Below are positions 1 to 8,943 of a stretch of DNA of 64,000 nucleotides, one piece after another. The DNA comes from Betaproteobacteria bacterium (GTDB lineage Bacteria; Acidobacteriota; Terriglobia; Acidiferrales; UBA7541), in assembly GCA_903970165.1 (NCBI GenBank), contig CAJCHZ010000088.1:1-64000 (forward strand), written 5' to 3'. The stretch's first letter is position 1, and every line of letters begins with the position of its first letter. Under the pieces are notes generated by a model. That model had not been told where the DNA came from, searched no databases, and saw nothing but the letters and a program-made list of their open reading frames with translations. Made by a program: the position numbers and the translations under genes.

Positions 1-788
1 ACGATCGAGCCGTCGGTCTCCGTTCCAATGCCAACCGCCGCGAAGTTCGCGGAAATTCCCGCGCCCGTTCCGGAACTCGAGCCGCAAGGATTACGGTCGA
101 GCGCGTACGGATTTCTCGTTTGCCCGCCGCGCCCGCTCCATCCGCTGATGGAATGGTTCGAGCGAATATTCGCCCACTCGCTCAAATTCGTTTTTCCAAG
201 AATCACGGCGCCGGCGTCTCGCAACTTTTTCGCGATGAACGCATCCGCGGGCGGTTTTGATCCCACAAGCGCGAGCGATCCCGCGGTCGTCAGCATGTGG
301 TCGGCGGTGGCGATATTGTCTTTGATCAACACGGGAATTCCGTGCATCGGCCCGCGCGGGCCTTTCTCTTTTCGTTCCTTGTCGAGAGCTTCGGCGATTT
401 CCACCACATCCGGATTTATTTCGATGACGCTGTTAACGTGCGGCCCGCTCTTGTCAACCGCGGCGATGCGCAACAAATACTTTTCCGCAATCGAACGCGC
501 GGAGAATTTGCCGGACTTCATACCGTCCTGGAGTTCCCCAATCGTGATCTCATCCAACTCGAACCTCGGTACCGGAGCAGGCTCCGGCGCATTCGCGTCC
601 TCGCGCGTTGCCGCGAGCCCGGACTGCCGCAAAGGAGCAGCAGCGACGGCGACTCCTCCAAGCAAACTCGCCTGCAAAAACCGGCGACGCCCGGGTGTGT
701 TCGCCGCCGTTTTGCCCTGCTGCCCGGGTTGTTCCGCAGCCGGATCGAAGACTGTTTCGTTGGGCTTCTGTTGCGTCACTTTTTTCAT
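1..788 (-). CDS. Amidase signature family enzyme, Tat-exported (3' end outside window)
   Basis: Amidases of this family hydrolyse amide bonds with a Ser-cisSer-Lys triad. Read on the minus strand from the ATG at 788, the protein opens with a twin-arginine type leader (GRRRFLQASLLGG near residue 32), pointing to export by Tat. It continues with VLIKDNIATADHM, which holds the candidate catalytic Lys, and later CGSSSGTGAGISANF and TDGSIV, the Ser-rich amidase signature. The frame stays open to base 1, so about 262 codons are visible and the C-terminal half is missing. The antisense strand has a long open frame that I treat as a shadow. Substrate is unknown; it could be an aryl or peptide amidase rather than a GatA subunit, because GatA is cytoplasmic. 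Confidence 0.9.
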   Translation of the reverse strand, partial: MKKVTQQKPNETVFDPAAEQPGQQGKTAANTPGRRRFLQASLLGGVAVAAAPLRQSGLAATREDANAPEPAPVPRFELDEITIGELQDGMKSGKFSARSIAEKYLLRIAAVDKSGPHVNSVIEINPDVVEIAEALDKERKEKGPRGPMHGIPVLIKDNIATADHMLTTAGSLALVGSKPPADAFIAKKLRDAGAVILGKTNLSEWANIRSNHSISGWSGRGGQTRNPYALDRNPCGSSSGTGAGISANFAAVGIGTETDGSI

Positions 789-991
789 GTTCAATTCCCC
801 CTGCCCTGTGGCTCTGGATCAAAGAGGAGAAATAGTACGCCAAACGGCCCACTTCGCATGCCCGAATTATTTGAACACACCCCTTTCGACTAGGAAACCA
901 GGCAGGAAAATGTTTTCCCTTTTCGCCCTTCTTTGCCTATACTCTTACTTACGCGGTGTCCCCCCGTAGTTGGTTGCCAAGTTTGTTTGCC

Positions 992-2482
992 ATGCTACCG
1001 ACTTACCTTAAAGGCCCTCGGCCCCTCCAGCCGCACCGTCCAGGCTTTGGGAGAATCGTGCCCAGGCTCTTTCCGGCCAAGCGTTTCCCCGCTCTCGCTA
1101 TTCTGGTTTTGTCTCCGACCGTTTTCACGGCGACGGTTTGCCGCGCACAGAATCAGCAACAGCAAAGTGCCGCCGAAGCCGCGCGCCAGGCTCGGGCAAA
1201 AAAACAGGAAGCGAAGAAATCCGCGAAGCACGTTTACACGGAAGAAGACCTCAAGCGCAAGAACATCCTGACTCCGGAAGACCGCGCAAAGATCGAAGCG
1301 AAGCGCAACGAGTGCGCGCAGAAGAATAATTGCTCGCCGGCTCCCGCGGAAAATTCTCCGGCGGCCGTCGAAGCAAATTCAGAAACGCCGGCAACTTCGC
1401 TCGGCGAAGTTGCGAGAAAGTATCGCCGGCAAAAAGAACTGGAAGCTCAGAAGCAAAAAGAGTTGCAGGCTCTGAAACCAAAACAGTCCGAACCGTTTCA
1501 TCTTCCTTTTTCGAGTCCGGCACTGGCATCTCCGGTTTTGCCGGATCGCCCCGTCATTCAGCTTCCAACGGTGCCCGCGCTTCCTCCGGAAAACCATTCG
1601 ACGATGACGCGGCGCGATCCGTTCTCACGCGTTCGTGTCAGTCCAAATGTTGGCGCTCCAGAATCGCAGCGTTCCGGAATTGCGCGCCCAGAAGTTTCCA
1701 CGCCAAAGGTTTCCGCTCCGAAGGTTACGGCTCCGAACATTTCGCGGGGCGCGGTTCGTGGCAACCTTCCTGCGGAAAATCGTGCAACGATTCTTGCAAC
1801 GCCGAAGGAAGAAGTTTCCCGGAAAGCCCTTCCCGACTTCGGCGCGGTGATTCGTCCCATGGTTCCAAGGCATGCAAAACTTTTCGCCCGGCCAGTGCCG
1901 CCGGTATTTTTCGTCCGGCGCACTACACCTTCGAGCTTGGGTCCGCCGATAGAGCCAAAAATTCTCGCGGAGCCCGCGCAACCGGTCGTGCCCGTGGAGA
2001 GCGTTCGCCCGGCACAGCCTGTCGCGCCGATCGTGGCTGTCAGCCCCGTGGAACGCAGCTCCGTGCCCGCTACTCCCGCCGCTCTGGCAAAAACCGTGAA
2101 CGTGCGGCCCGGCGATTCTCTCTGGAAGCTGGCGCAACAAAACCTGGGAAGCGGAAGCCGGTGGCCGGAGTTGGTGGCTGCAAATTCCTGGATCAGCGAC
2201 CCCGCCCGGATCCGCGCCGGGGCTCGTGTAGCTCTTCCGTCTGCGACCGCTGCGCCGCGCGCCGCCCCTGGGAATACCCATAATCCGACCAAAACCGTGA
2301 AAGTCCGGAAAGGCGACACCCTCTGGGCGCTGGCAAAAGCCAATCTTGGACATTCTTCGGCTTGGCACTGCCTGGCGGCTGCGAATCCCGGCCTGGCGAA
2401 CCCGGACCGCATCTTTGCGGGCCAGGAGCTGCGGCTGCCTGCAGGCTGCGCGGGAGAAACCCCCTCTACGGTTTCTCGCTGA
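992..2482 (+). CDS. Secreted protein with two C-terminal LysM domains
   Basis: The N terminus carries a hydrophobic stretch (ALAILVLSPTVFTATVCRA) typical of a signal peptide, followed by a charged Ala/Lys/Glu region and a long Pro/Val-rich linker. The C terminus has two LysM peptidoglycan-binding repeats, one beginning KTVNVRPGDSLWKLAQQ (near residue 366 from the ATG at 992) and one beginning KTVKVRKGDTLWALAKA (near residue 435). LysM domains bind N-acetylglucosamine-containing glycans, so the protein probably sits in the cell wall or periplasm. There is no catalytic domain. A GTG at 956 would add 12 residues; I prefer the ATG because it places the signal peptide nearer the N terminus. Confidence 0.8.
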   Translation: MLPTYLKGPRPLQPHRPGFGRIVPRLFPAKRFPALAILVLSPTVFTATVCRAQNQQQQSAAEAARQARAKKQEAKKSAKHVYTEEDLKRKNILTPEDRAKIEAKRNECAQKNNCSPAPAENSPAAVEANSETPATSLGEVARKYRRQKELEAQKQKELQALKPKQSEPFHLPFSSPALASPVLPDRPVIQLPTVPALPPENHSTMTRRDPFSRVRVSPNVGAPESQRSGIARPEVSTPKVSAPKVTAPNISRGAVRGNLPAENRATILATPKEEVSRKALPDFGAVIRPMVPRHAKLFARPVPPVFFVRRTTPSSLGPPIEPKILAEPAQPVVPVESVRPAQPVAPIVAVSPVERSSVPATPAALAKTVNVRPGDSLWKLAQQNLGSGSRWPELVAANSWISDPARIRAGARVALPSATAAPRAAPGNTHNPTKTVKVRKGDTLWALAKANLGHSSAWHCLAAANPGLANPDRIFAGQELRLPAGCAGETPSTVSR

Positions 2483-2600
2483 TCGGTTTGGCCTTCCCGT
2501 AAACGACTCATTTATATAGAATTACGAAAGGCTCCCGTCTTCTTTCTCCTCCCTGCGTAAAGTTCGGCTACAATTGTGTCCGGCGTTTAGAGGAGCCTTC

Positions 2601-3473
2601 GTGATTCACGGCAACATCTTCCATAACGAAAGCCTGGTACCCATCGAAGCAGTGCGGCTTTCGCCCGGCCAGGCAGGTCTCCTGAGCGGGTGGGGAATCT
2701 TTACCACGATTCGAATCTCGCGCGGCGAGGCTTTCGCCTACGAGCGCCACTGGCGGCGCCTCGAAAAAGATGCCGCCATCATCCGGTTGCCGATGCCGTA
2801 CAGTTCCGCGAAAGTGCGGCTGAGTCTGCACGAAGTGATTCGCGCCAACAAGGTTGCGGATGGCTGCGCGCGCATCTATCTTGTTTATAACCAAGTGGGC
2901 TTCTGGCAGAGCGACGAAGAACAACCGGAAGTGGATCTGATTATTTATTCCGCGCCGGCGCCGCAATATCGCGAGCCGGTGCGTCTCGGTCTTCGCGAAC
3001 AAGGGCGCCACGCCGCGTCGCCGCTCGCGGGAGTGAAGACCACTTCGTGGCTGCAAAATGTGTGGGCCGTGGCGGAAGCGCAAAAAGAAGGATTGGATGA
3101 AGTGGTTCTGCTGAACGAGCGCGGTGAAGTCGCGGAGTGCACGGCGGCGAATATTTTCGCGGTGAAAAATGGAAAGGTTTTTACGCCGCCGCTGAACTCC
3201 GGCTGCCTCGAAGGCGTGACGCGCGGGATTCTTTTTGAGATCGCTCCGGAAGCGGGCGTGGGCGTCGTCGAACAAGCGCTGCATCCCGAAGATCTTTTTT
3301 CTGCGGATGAAGTTTTCATTTCCTCCACCAACCGCAATCTGATCGGGGTCGGCGAAATCGCAGGGCGTAAAATCGCGGCGGCTCCGGGACCGGTGACGCA
3401 CCAGCTCAACGATCTTTTCGACGCCAATGTGGCAGATTACGTCACGCGGCGGCTTGCTACGGCCTCTCACTAA
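2601..3473 (+). CDS. Class IV PLP aminotransferase (branched-chain aminotransferase / aminodeoxychorismate lyase-like)
   Basis: The 290-residue protein has the class IV aminotransferase layout: an N-terminal GLLSGWGIFTTIR block and the PLP-lysine segment SPLAGVKTTSWLQN, followed by EVAECTAANIFAV and LEGVTRGILFE, which contact the cofactor phosphate. The family includes IlvE, D-amino acid aminotransferase and 4-amino-4-deoxychorismate lyase; the sequence alone does not tell which. The GTG at 2601 is preferred because an AGGAG lies at 2591-2595, 5 nt upstream; an earlier in-frame GTG at 2574 lacks such a site. The protein is probably cytoplasmic. Confidence 0.85.
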   Translation: MIHGNIFHNESLVPIEAVRLSPGQAGLLSGWGIFTTIRISRGEAFAYERHWRRLEKDAAIIRLPMPYSSAKVRLSLHEVIRANKVADGCARIYLVYNQVGFWQSDEEQPEVDLIIYSAPAPQYREPVRLGLREQGRHAASPLAGVKTTSWLQNVWAVAEAQKEGLDEVVLLNERGEVAECTAANIFAVKNGKVFTPPLNSGCLEGVTRGILFEIAPEAGVGVVEQALHPEDLFSADEVFISSTNRNLIGVGEIAGRKIAAAPGPVTHQLNDLFDANVADYVTRRLATASH

Positions 3474-3510
3474 TTCCCTCGACGACGAAGCTGAAGAAAA
3501 TTCTCTACCC

Positions 3511-3547
3511 TTGACAATCGAGAGGAACTCGATATATTTCTCTCGAT
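3511..3547 (+). promoter_or_regulatory. padR promoter with an inverted repeat between -35 and -10
   Basis: TTGACA (3511-3516) is followed 16 nt later by TATATT (3533-3538). The spacer is a near-complete palindrome, ATCGAG (3517-3522), a 5-nt gap, then CTCGAT (3528-3533). A further CTCTCGAT at 3540-3547 can pair with ATCGAGAG at 3517-3524. Position and symmetry suggest an autoregulatory PadR operator (inference). The second padR promoter of the window has the same architecture. Confidence 0.6.
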
Positions 3548-3564
3548 TATCTAGAGGAGGGGCG

Positions 3565-3900
<336 letters not shown>

Positions 3901-3998
3901 GGTTTTGTGGAGAAGTGTGCAAGGGCGGGCAGAGAAGACAAAGCGGATTCCTCGCTTCGCGCGGAATGACATTTTTCTTTTGGGGCAGATTGAATAGC

Positions 3999-4039
3999 GG
4001 GCACGGCCTTTCGAGGCCCAGGGTAAACATGCCGTGCCC
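3999..4039 (+). repeat. Hairpin between padR and the ADOP permease gene
   Basis: GGGCACGGC (3999-4007) is perfectly complementary to GCCGTGCCC (4031-4039). It ends only 4 nt before the Shine-Dalgarno sequence GGAGGAG (4044-4050) of the permease gene. The loop resembles short repeats at 12890-12915 and 16218-16243. It may be a dispersed intergenic repeat or a structure that reduces translation of the permease. Confidence 0.5.
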
Positions 4040-4052
4040 ATTCGGAGGAGCC

Positions 4053-6770
4053 ATGTTAAGGAACCTTTGGGGTGGAATGCGCGGGCTCTTCGTTAAGCAT
4101 AAAGCCGAAAAGGAGTTGGACGACGAGCTAAGGGATTTTTTAGAAAAGTCGACGACCGAGAAAATGCGCGCGGGGATGACGCGGGAAAAAGCGCACCGCG
4201 CGGCTCGAATGGAAATTGGCAGTGTGGAAGCTGTGAAAGAAAATGTGCGGGCGGCGAGCTGGGAGAGGCATCTGGAAACTCTTTGGAATGATTTAAAATT
4301 CGGGACGCGGCTTTTGCGTTTCAATCCAGTTTTCGCTGGAGCGGCAATACTTTCTCTGGCGCTGGGGATCGGGGCTAACACCGCCATTTTTCAGCTGCTC
4401 GACGCGGTGCGGCTTCGCACGCTGCCTGTAAAAAATCCGCAGGAACTGGCGAGCGTGGCCATTGATCCGCGGAAAAAGGCGAGCGGCCGATTCGAAGGGC
4501 GCCGCTCCGAACTTACTTCGGCGATGTGGGAGCAGATCCGCGATCAGCAACAAGGCTTCTCGGGGATTTTCGCGTGGTCCCCCACGCAATTTAATATTTC
4601 GCCGAGCGGAGAAGTTCATAACGTACAGGCGCTCTGGGTGAGCGCAGAGTTCTTCGAAACACTAGGCGTCGAACCGGCTCTCGGGCGAGTGCTAACGCCA
4701 GCGGATGATCATTCCGGGTGCGCTGCTTCCGGCGTGGTCATCAGTTATTCCTTCTGGCAGCACGAATACGGGGGCGACGCGTCGGTCATCGGGCAGCCGC
4801 TGAGCATCAACCGACATCCCTTTCCGATCATCGGGGTTACGGGGCCAAGCTTTTATGGGGTCGAAGTGGGGCGCTATTTTGACGTGGCGGCGCCGCTTTG
4901 CGCGGAAAGAATTCTCAATGCCGAAGATCCGATGTCCGATGCGAAAGATATGTGGTGGCTTGCCAGCATGGGACGACTCAAACCGGGTTGGACCATCGAG
5001 CGGGCGGCGAGTCAACTGCGTGCCGCCTCTCCGGGCATCTTTGAGGCAACACTGCCGGCGAATTTCAATCCTCAACAGGCAAAAAACTTCCTAACGTACA
5101 AGCTTGGCGTTCAGCCCGGCGGCACGGGTGTTTCGGATTTGCGCGGAGATTACGAGAGCCCGCTGTGGCTGCTGCTGGCGCTGGCGGCGCTGGTACTCGT
5201 GATCGCCTCGGCAAATCTTGCGAACCTCCTGCTGGCCCGGGCAAGCGCACGTGAGAAAGAAATGGGCATGCGCATGGCGATCGGTGCGAGCCGGGGAAGA
5301 TTGATCCGGCAATTATTGGCGGAATGTCTGCTGCTCTCGATCCTGGGAGCTGCTCTTGGAGCGCTGCTGGCGCGCAGTTTGAGCCAATTGCTGGTTGCCT
5401 CCATCAGCACGCAGCGCGATCCGTTGTTCGTTGATCTGGGAACGGACTGGCGCGTCCTCGGATTCACGACAGGTCTGGCGGTGCTGACGTGCATTCTCTT
5501 CGGGCTGGCACCAGCGTTGCGCGCAACGAGTGTTTCGCCCGGACTCGTTCTAAAAGAAGGTGGGCGTGGTTCGACGGATGGCCGGAGGCGTTTCGGATTG
5601 CGGCGCATTCTGGTGGTGTCGCAAATCGCGCTGTCGCTGACGCTGCTTGTGGGCGCGCTACTCTTCGCGCGAAGCCTTGGGAAGCTGGCGGGGGTGGATG
5701 CCGGGTTCCAACGCGACGGAATTCTGCTGACTGACATGGACTTCACCGTGTTAAACCTTTCGAACGAGCGGCGCATTTCGTTTGCAAATGAACTTTTGGA
5801 TCGCGTGAGAGCAATCCCGGGCGTGGACGCAGCTGCCAGCGCGGCGATTGTGCCACTGAGCGGGAATGGAGCAGTCCACGACATCCTTCCGGGAACAGAC
5901 GGCGCCGCCAAGGAAGACAGTCCGGTAGCCGCCTTCAACCGCGTGAGTCCGGGATTTTTTTTCACTTTGCGGACGCCGATTCTGGCAGGGCGGGATTTCG
6001 ACGACCACGACGTCGCAGGATCGCCGCTGGTTGCTATCGTGAACGAATCGTTCGCGCGAAAAATTGCGAAGACCGGCAATCCCGTTGGGGCGATGTTCCG
6101 GGTGCGAAGCATGAGCAAGACTACCGGACCCTACGAAATCGTGGGGCTGGTGAAGGACACGAAGTACATGGATTTGCGCGAAGATGCACAGGAGATCGTC
6201 TATACACCGGTGGCGCAGTATAACCGTCAGGACCAGGACACGCAGATTCTCATCCGGTCCACCATGCCCATTTCGAGCTTGATCGCCGCGGTAAAAACGA
6301 CCGCGAGCGGGACGAACGCCAACGTTGATGTCAGCTTCGTGGTTTTCCACCAGATGATTGAGGAGGGATTGCTGCGGGACCGCCTGATGGCACGGCTCTC
6401 TGGATTTTTTGGGGGGTTGGCTGTGCTGCTGGCGGTGATTGGGCTTTATGGAGTGATTTCGTACATGGTGTCGCGGCGGCGTAATGAAATTGGGATTCGG
6501 ATGTCGCTGGGGGCGGACCGCGGATCGATTATTTCGCTGGTGCTGCGCGAATCTCTGGGGCTGCTTGCGGTAGGGCTGGGCATTGGCATCATTCTTTCGC
6601 TGCTGGTGTCGAGGGCCGCAGCTTCCCTGCTGTTTGGGTTGAAGCCTAACGATACTGCGACGCTTGTGGTTGCGACGGTTGGACTTGCCGCGATCGCGTT
6701 GGCAGCAAGCTATGTGCCTGCGCTGCGCGCGTCCAGACTAGATCCCGTGCAGGCTTTGCGCAACGAGTAG
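4053..6770 (+). CDS. ADOP-family ABC transporter permease (MacB-like)
   Basis: ADOP proteins are large MacB/FtsX-like permeases found next to PadR genes without an ATPase. The 905-residue product starts with a charged helical domain (residues about 1-70, KAEKELDDELRDFL), then a first membrane segment (FAGAAILSLALGIGANTAIF) with the typical MacB periplasmic domain. Further helix groups lie near residues 370-480, a repeat core near 510-540, and three C-terminal helices with the GVISYMVSRRRNEIGIRMSL signature. The ATG at 4053 follows GGAGGAG by 2 nt. Substrate and partner ATPase are unknown; no ATPase gene lies nearby. Confidence 0.88.
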   Translation: MLRNLWGGMRGLFVKHKAEKELDDELRDFLEKSTTEKMRAGMTREKAHRAARMEIGSVEAVKENVRAASWERHLETLWNDLKFGTRLLRFNPVFAGAAILSLALGIGANTAIFQLLDAVRLRTLPVKNPQELASVAIDPRKKASGRFEGRRSELTSAMWEQIRDQQQGFSGIFAWSPTQFNISPSGEVHNVQALWVSAEFFETLGVEPALGRVLTPADDHSGCAASGVVISYSFWQHEYGGDASVIGQPLSINRHPFPIIGVTGPSFYGVEVGRYFDVAAPLCAERILNAEDPMSDAKDMWWLASMGRLKPGWTIERAASQLRAASPGIFEATLPANFNPQQAKNFLTYKLGVQPGGTGVSDLRGDYESPLWLLLALAALVLVIASANLANLLLARASAREKEMGMRMAIGASRGRLIRQLLAECLLLSILGAALGALLARSLSQLLVASISTQRDPLFVDLGTDWRVLGFTTGLAVLTCILFGLAPALRATSVSPGLVLKEGGRGSTDGRRRFGLRRILVVSQIALSLTLLVGALLFARSLGKLAGVDAGFQRDGILLTDMDFTVLNLSNERRISFANELLDRVRAIPGVDAAASAAIVPLSGNGAVHDILPGTDGAAKEDSPVAAFNRVSPGFFFTLRTPILAGRDFDDHDVAGSPLVAIVNESFARKIAKTGNPVGAMFRVRSMSKTTGPYEIVGLVKDTKYMDLREDAQEIVYTPVAQYNRQDQDTQILIRSTMPISSLIAAVKTTASGTNANVDVSFVVFHQMIEEGLLRDRLMARLSGFFGGLAVLLAVIGLYGVISYMVSRRRNEIGIRMSLGADRGSIISLVLRESLGLLAVGLGIGIILSLLVSRAAASLLFGLKPNDTATLVVATVGLAAIALAASYVPALRASRLDPVQALRNE

Positions 6771-6817
6771 TGAGATGAGCGGTGAAACGGAGGATCAGGC
6801 CGCAAGTCAGCGGAAGA

Positions 6818-8794
6818 TCATGGATTGTATTTTGTCAGCCAGTCGCCGAGTTCTTTGAAAACGTCACGGCGCTGTTCGGCCAAGCTCGGGAAATGGCCTG
6901 AACCTGGGTAGGTGACCATGCGAACGGTCTTGCCGCGCTCTCTTAACAGGACGAAGTACTCTCTTCCTTGGAAGGTGGGAACACGCAGGTCGGCTTCGCC
7001 GTGCAAAATCAGGAGAGGCGTGGTCACCTGGTCCACGTGCATCACGGCGGAGAACTGCAGCATGGGCGCGACGTCTTTTTCCTGAAGGCGCGCGTCGTAG
7101 TCCGTTTGCCAGGTATCGCTAGTGGGAATAAAGCTCAGCCAATCGGTAATTCCAGCGCCCTCGATGGCGGCTTTGTAGCGGTGCGTCTGCGTCACCGTCC
7201 AGGAAGTCATGAAGCCGCCGGCACTCCACCCGAAAATGGCCAAGCGCTTCGGATCGGCCCAGCCTTGCGCAATCGCGAAATCCGTGGCGCTGTCAACGTC
7301 ATGGTACGCGCGATCGCCGAAGTGCTGGTAAATGGCTGAAAGAAAATCCGCGCCGTAGCCAGTGGAGCCGCGGTATTCAGGCTGCAGGACGACATAACCC
7401 ATGCCCGCCAGGAATGGCGCAAACAGATCAAGCTCGAATTGGTCATTCGCCTCCGGCCCTCCGTGGGGAAAAACCAGAAAGGGATACTTCTTGCCTTCCA
7501 CGAAGCCTGGCGGAAATGTGGCGATGCCTTCCAGCTTGATTCCTTCTTTCGAAGACCAGTGAACGATTTTTGTGGAGCCCAGATTTACATTGGCGAGAGT
7601 GTCGTCGCCTTCGTGAGTAATCAGCTGGAGCGCGCCATTCCGTGAAACCGCGATGTTGATCGCGTGACTCGGATCACCAACGGAGAAAACCATGGTTTCT
7701 GGCGAGCTTGCAAACGCGGGAAACGCCGGAAGGCCCGCGATGACTCCGGCGGGCCAGTGAAATGCCGGTTGCAACTGGCCGTCGCTGAACTGGGCGATGT
7801 CGGTGATTACGCCGTTGTGAAGCTCAACCCAGACTTTGCCATGAGGATCGGATTTCACGGTCGTCGCGGTTCCCGCGAGTTGCGGCGTTCGATCCACGGG
7901 CATTCCGCCGGCCGCGGGCACTGTCCAGATGTGCTCCGGCGTAATGGTGGGAGTGCTCGTGCCCGAAAAAACGAGTTCCCCTCCGCGGCCGGACCACGCA
8001 ATGCCACTGGTAGCGTTCGGAATTTCGGCGATTTTTCGCGACCCCGACGCCGTGCATACGTTCACGAAGGAGCGCAGCTCGTGATAGCCGACCTTGGGCA
8101 CCTGGGTGACGACCGCGATTTGCGCGGAGTCGTTTGACCAAGCGATGTCGGTGATAAAGTTCAGATCCGGGCACCACCAGGCGCCGCCTGAGCCATCCGC
8201 AGCGACGACATAGAGGCTGGTCTGGTCGTTCTCGACGACGGTGTGGACGCCTGCGAGGGGATCCTTGGCCTGAGAGTCCGCGAGGAGGGCGAAATGTGTT
8301 CCATCGGGAGAAATTTGCGCTCCTTGAATTCCAGCAGGGAGCGAGAGGATGAGAGTGGGTTTGGCAGCTGCGAGAGGGACGATGGCGAGTTGGCCGAGCT
8401 TGTCCACTTTATAGGTGCCGAATAGGGCGCCCTCTTTGGTGAATCCGGCGGGTTGAAATTTCTCGGGTAGCTCGAGCTTTCGCGAGTTTTCGCCAGTCAC
8501 ATCAATCAAGCGCCATTCGTGTTCGATTGGCCCCTTCGTTCCCCAAAAACTCACGTCGTACAAAATGGTTTTGCCGTCAGGGGAAACGGCGAGGGCATTG
8601 GCGCGACGCAGAGCCGAATAGTCGTCAATTCCAAAGGGATGCTTGTCCGCCGCTTCGCTGCGCCAGGCGGTGGCTGAGAGTATTCCCGAAGCGGCCAGCA
8701 AGAGGAAAAGGCAACGCTTCCAGGTTTTTGCCCGCCTCGCGATGCTTGATTTATGCACGCGTGTTTTGCAGCCGTTCGACCCGCTTGGATTCAT
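6818..8794 (-). CDS. Secreted S9 family prolyl oligopeptidase-type peptidase
   Basis: The 658-residue protein has an N-terminal signal segment (CLFLLLAASGILSATAW), then a beta-propeller-like region with repeated strand motifs (residues about 60-390), and a C-terminal alpha/beta hydrolase domain. The nucleophile elbow is FGWSAGGFMTSW, the Asp is in LHGEADLRVP and the His in YPGSGHFPS, matching the S9 dipeptidyl/acylaminoacyl peptidase pattern. The start ATG is supported by TGGAGG about 8 nt upstream. It likely degrades short peptides in the periplasm or outside the cell. It is convergent with the ADOP gene. Confidence 0.9.
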   Translation of the reverse strand: MNPSGSNGCKTRVHKSSIARRAKTWKRCLFLLLAASGILSATAWRSEAADKHPFGIDDYSALRRANALAVSPDGKTILYDVSFWGTKGPIEHEWRLIDVTGENSRKLELPEKFQPAGFTKEGALFGTYKVDKLGQLAIVPLAAAKPTLILSLPAGIQGAQISPDGTHFALLADSQAKDPLAGVHTVVENDQTSLYVVAADGSGGAWWCPDLNFITDIAWSNDSAQIAVVTQVPKVGYHELRSFVNVCTASGSRKIAEIPNATSGIAWSGRGGELVFSGTSTPTITPEHIWTVPAAGGMPVDRTPQLAGTATTVKSDPHGKVWVELHNGVITDIAQFSDGQLQPAFHWPAGVIAGLPAFPAFASSPETMVFSVGDPSHAINIAVSRNGALQLITHEGDDTLANVNLGSTKIVHWSSKEGIKLEGIATFPPGFVEGKKYPFLVFPHGGPEANDQFELDLFAPFLAGMGYVVLQPEYRGSTGYGADFLSAIYQHFGDRAYHDVDSATDFAIAQGWADPKRLAIFGWSAGGFMTSWTVTQTHRYKAAIEGAGITDWLSFIPTSDTWQTDYDARLQEKDVAPMLQFSAVMHVDQVTTPLLILHGEADLRVPTFQGREYFVLLRERGKTVRMVTYPGSGHFPSLAEQRRDVFKELGDWLTKYNP

Positions 8795-8943
8795 GTTGCT
8801 TGCCTCCAGACTGCCTGATTACGAAGGGAGAACTTAACACAGAATCGGTTGGGGACTTGGGGTGGGAGGCGCGTTACCCTAAACAGAAGGGACCGCAGCG
8901 CCGATTTTGAGGGCTGCATGCTACAATCCCGTCGCGAACAAAC

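Noticed and set aside
28-969. Long plus-strand open frame over the amidase
   Set aside because: It is antisense to a clear amidase frame with Tat leader and signature motifs; its product has no recognisable features.
1330-2511. Long frames on both strands over the LysM gene
   Set aside because: Shadows of a Pro/Ala-rich coding region; only one frame carries the signal peptide and LysM repeats.
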